From NCBI RefSeq assembly GCF_014859695.1, contig NZ_JACUTS010000001.1, forward strand, positions 1-64,000: DNA of 64,000 nt, given 5' to 3'. The notes under the pieces are model-generated. The model saw only the letters and a list, made by a program, of their open reading frames with translations. It had not been told where the DNA came from and made no database searches. Each line of letters opens with the position of its first letter. Positions within the stretch are counted from its first letter, which is position 1. This DNA is from Sulfurimonas sp. Lineage in GTDB: Bacteria > Campylobacterota > Campylobacteria > Campylobacterales > Sulfurimonadaceae. This document shows, piece by piece, positions 62,781 through 64,000 of the stretch. A program made the position numbers and the translations under genes.

Positions 62781-64000
62781 ATGTTAGAGAGTCTATACAA
62801 AAACTATATTTTAAAATACCCAAAAATTGTTCTAGCACTCATGAGCGCCTTTATAGTAGTCATGGCTCTTTTTGCCTTTAGGCTGGAGATTGACGCAAGT
62901 GCCGAGACACTTCTTCTTGAAGATGATAAAGATTTAGAGTACACAAGAGATGTGCTTAAGAGGTTTGAAGCGCCGAACTTTTTGGTTGTTACCTACACCG
63001 CGCAAGATGACCTTCTCAGTGATGAGAATATTGCAAACATTAAGAAATTAAGCTCGCAGGTACAAACTCTTGAGGTAGTACAGAGTATCAACTCTATAGT
63101 AAATGTTCCGCTTTTGCAATCTCCTCCGGTTGAGCTAAAAGAACTCCTTAAAGATATACCGACGTTAGAATCCCCTAAAATTGACAAGAGTTTGGTAAAG
63201 CAGGAATTTTTAACAAGTGCTATCTATAAAAGAAATCTGGTAAGTGATGATTTTATGACTACCGCATTGATGGTAAACCTTAAAAGAGATGAGAAATATT
63301 TTAGTCTTATAGACAACAGAGACAGATTTGTAAAGCTTAAAAAGCAAAAAGAGCTGAGTGAGGATGAGAAGGGAAGTTATAAAAAAGCTGAGACAGAACT
63401 CAAAGAGTATAGAGATATTCTAAGAGAAGAAACTCATCAAATGATACTGAAACTAAGAGAAATTCTCAAAAATTTTGAGCAGGAGCACAGCAACGTCAAA
63501 CTCCATCTAGGCGGGGTCGAGATGATTGCCGATGATATGGTTGAATTTGTAAAGTATGACCTGAAAACCTTTGGGTTTTTGATAGTCATACTTCTTATAG
63601 CAGTTCTATATATACTTCTTAAGAAGGTGCAGTGGGTTGTTATAGCACTTTTTATCTGCACCACTTCGCTTATTGTTACAAGCGGACTTTTGGGGCTTTT
63701 TGGCTGGGAGATAACGGTTGTCTCTTCAAACTATATCTCGCTGCAGCTTATTATGAACATGTCGCTGGTCGTGCATCTTATAGTGAGGTACAAAGAGTTA
63801 TATGCCCATGATAAACATGATACGCAGAGGGAAATAACGCTAGACACTGTGCTCTCCATGGCAAAACCCTCTTTCTTTGTTGTAATTACAACTATGGCTG
63901 GATTTAGCTCTTTGGTTTTTAGCGGTATTTTGCCGGTTATAAACTTTGGGTGGATGATGAGTACGGGGATAGTTGTCTCACTTCTTATGACATATATTCT
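62781..64000 (+). CDS. RND superfamily (MMPL/HpnN-like) transporter, N-terminal part
   Basis: A frame open to the end of the window, so it was not listed in the ORF track. It starts at ATG 62781, 3 nt after mlaC: MLESLYKNYILKYPKIVLALM. At least 406 residues are visible: membrane segment 1 (about 15-35), a large periplasmic domain with a coiled-coil stretch (LKEYRDILREETHQM) and the next segments (from about 260) with an inside loop. RND proteins next to mlaA/mlaC (as in hopanoid loci) are thought to move lipids across the envelope. The C-terminal half is beyond the window. Confidence 0.88.
   Translation, partial: MLESLYKNYILKYPKIVLALMSAFIVVMALFAFRLEIDASAETLLLEDDKDLEYTRDVLKRFEAPNFLVVTYTAQDDLLSDENIANIKKLSSQVQTLEVVQSINSIVNVPLLQSPPVELKELLKDIPTLESPKIDKSLVKQEFLTSAIYKRNLVSDDFMTTALMVNLKRDEKYFSLIDNRDRFVKLKKQKELSEDEKGSYKKAETELKEYRDILREETHQMILKLREILKNFEQEHSNVKLHLGGVEMIADDMVEFVKYDLKTFGFLIVILLIAVLYILLKKVQWVVIALFICTTSLIVTSGLLGLFGWEITVVSSNYISLQLIMNMSLVVHLIVRYKELYAHDKHDTQREITLDTVLSMAKPSFFVVITTMAGFSSLVFSGILPVINFGWMMSTGIVVSLLMTYI

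Overview
The window looks like chromosomal DNA of a free-living, respiring Campylobacterota (Epsilonproteobacteria), most like Sulfurimonas or a close relative. This is inferred from AT-rich coding sequence, a Wolinella-type nos gene order (nosZ-nosB-nosD-nosG-nosC1-nosC2-nosH-nosF-nosY-nosL) with a cytochrome-fused clade II NosZ, an ArsS-like histidine kinase, and the style of FtsA, FtsZ, GatB and AtpB. No database search was possible. I saw no rRNA, tRNA, CRISPR array or recognisable insertion sequence.

Layout. 0-1.7 kb: end of an MBOAT O-acyltransferase and its SGNH-like partner. 1.8-6.6 kb (minus): a TauABC/NitT-like ABC importer with NnrS, preceded by an outer-membrane barrel gene; Fur-like boxes and one Fnr-like box lie upstream. 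6.7-19.3 kb (plus): mostly housekeeping (ligA, tlyA, ribF, truD, atpB, gatB, gpsA) with a potassium channel pair, an orphan BRO-N protein and small unknowns. 19.3-22.9 kb: accessory patch with a toxin-antitoxin pair, a DASS transporter framed by an inverted repeat of roughly 115 bp or more, a Dabb protein, an EF-hand protein and a gene remnant. 22.9-26.9 kb: patatin, DUF502, M48 protease, prmC. 27-38.4 kb: a copper/respiration-flavoured block with an OM barrel, a tandem-NosL protein, an FtsX-type ABC system, a Cys-containing membrane protein, a NosL lipoprotein, a Crp/Fnr regulator, a pentaheme cytochrome, a two-component system, a porin and a DUF302 protein. 38.5-50.7 kb (minus): the nos cluster, preceded by a three-gene regulator/sensor operon. 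50.8-64 kb: ftsZ, ftsA, a PpiD-like chaperone, bioA, a class II aldolase-fold protein, an ArsR-rhodanese-DsrE sulfur module, dnaJ, mltA, recR, and mlaA-mlaC followed by an RND protein cut by the window end.

How it works together. The window is centred on nitrous oxide respiration. NosZ reduces N2O in the periplasm; NosG/NosH/NosC1/NosC2/NosB plausibly carry electrons, NosD/NosF/NosY and several NosL-like proteins plausibly supply copper. Four promoters, ahead of nosZ, the pentaheme cytochrome, the 27 kb OM barrel and the ABC-NnrS operon, share one exact layout: a TTGAY-N4-RTCAA box, 22 bp, then a TATAAT-like -10. Two Crp/Fnr proteins with an E-x-x-S-R recognition helix are encoded here and are candidates to read these boxes. 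The porin and the DUF302 gene share a second layout: three TTAACA repeats at 11-bp pitch, 20 bp, then TATACT. This points to the adjacent OmpR-type regulator. These two promoter codes and the NosL-ABC-cytochrome block are the best candidates for an undescribed system.
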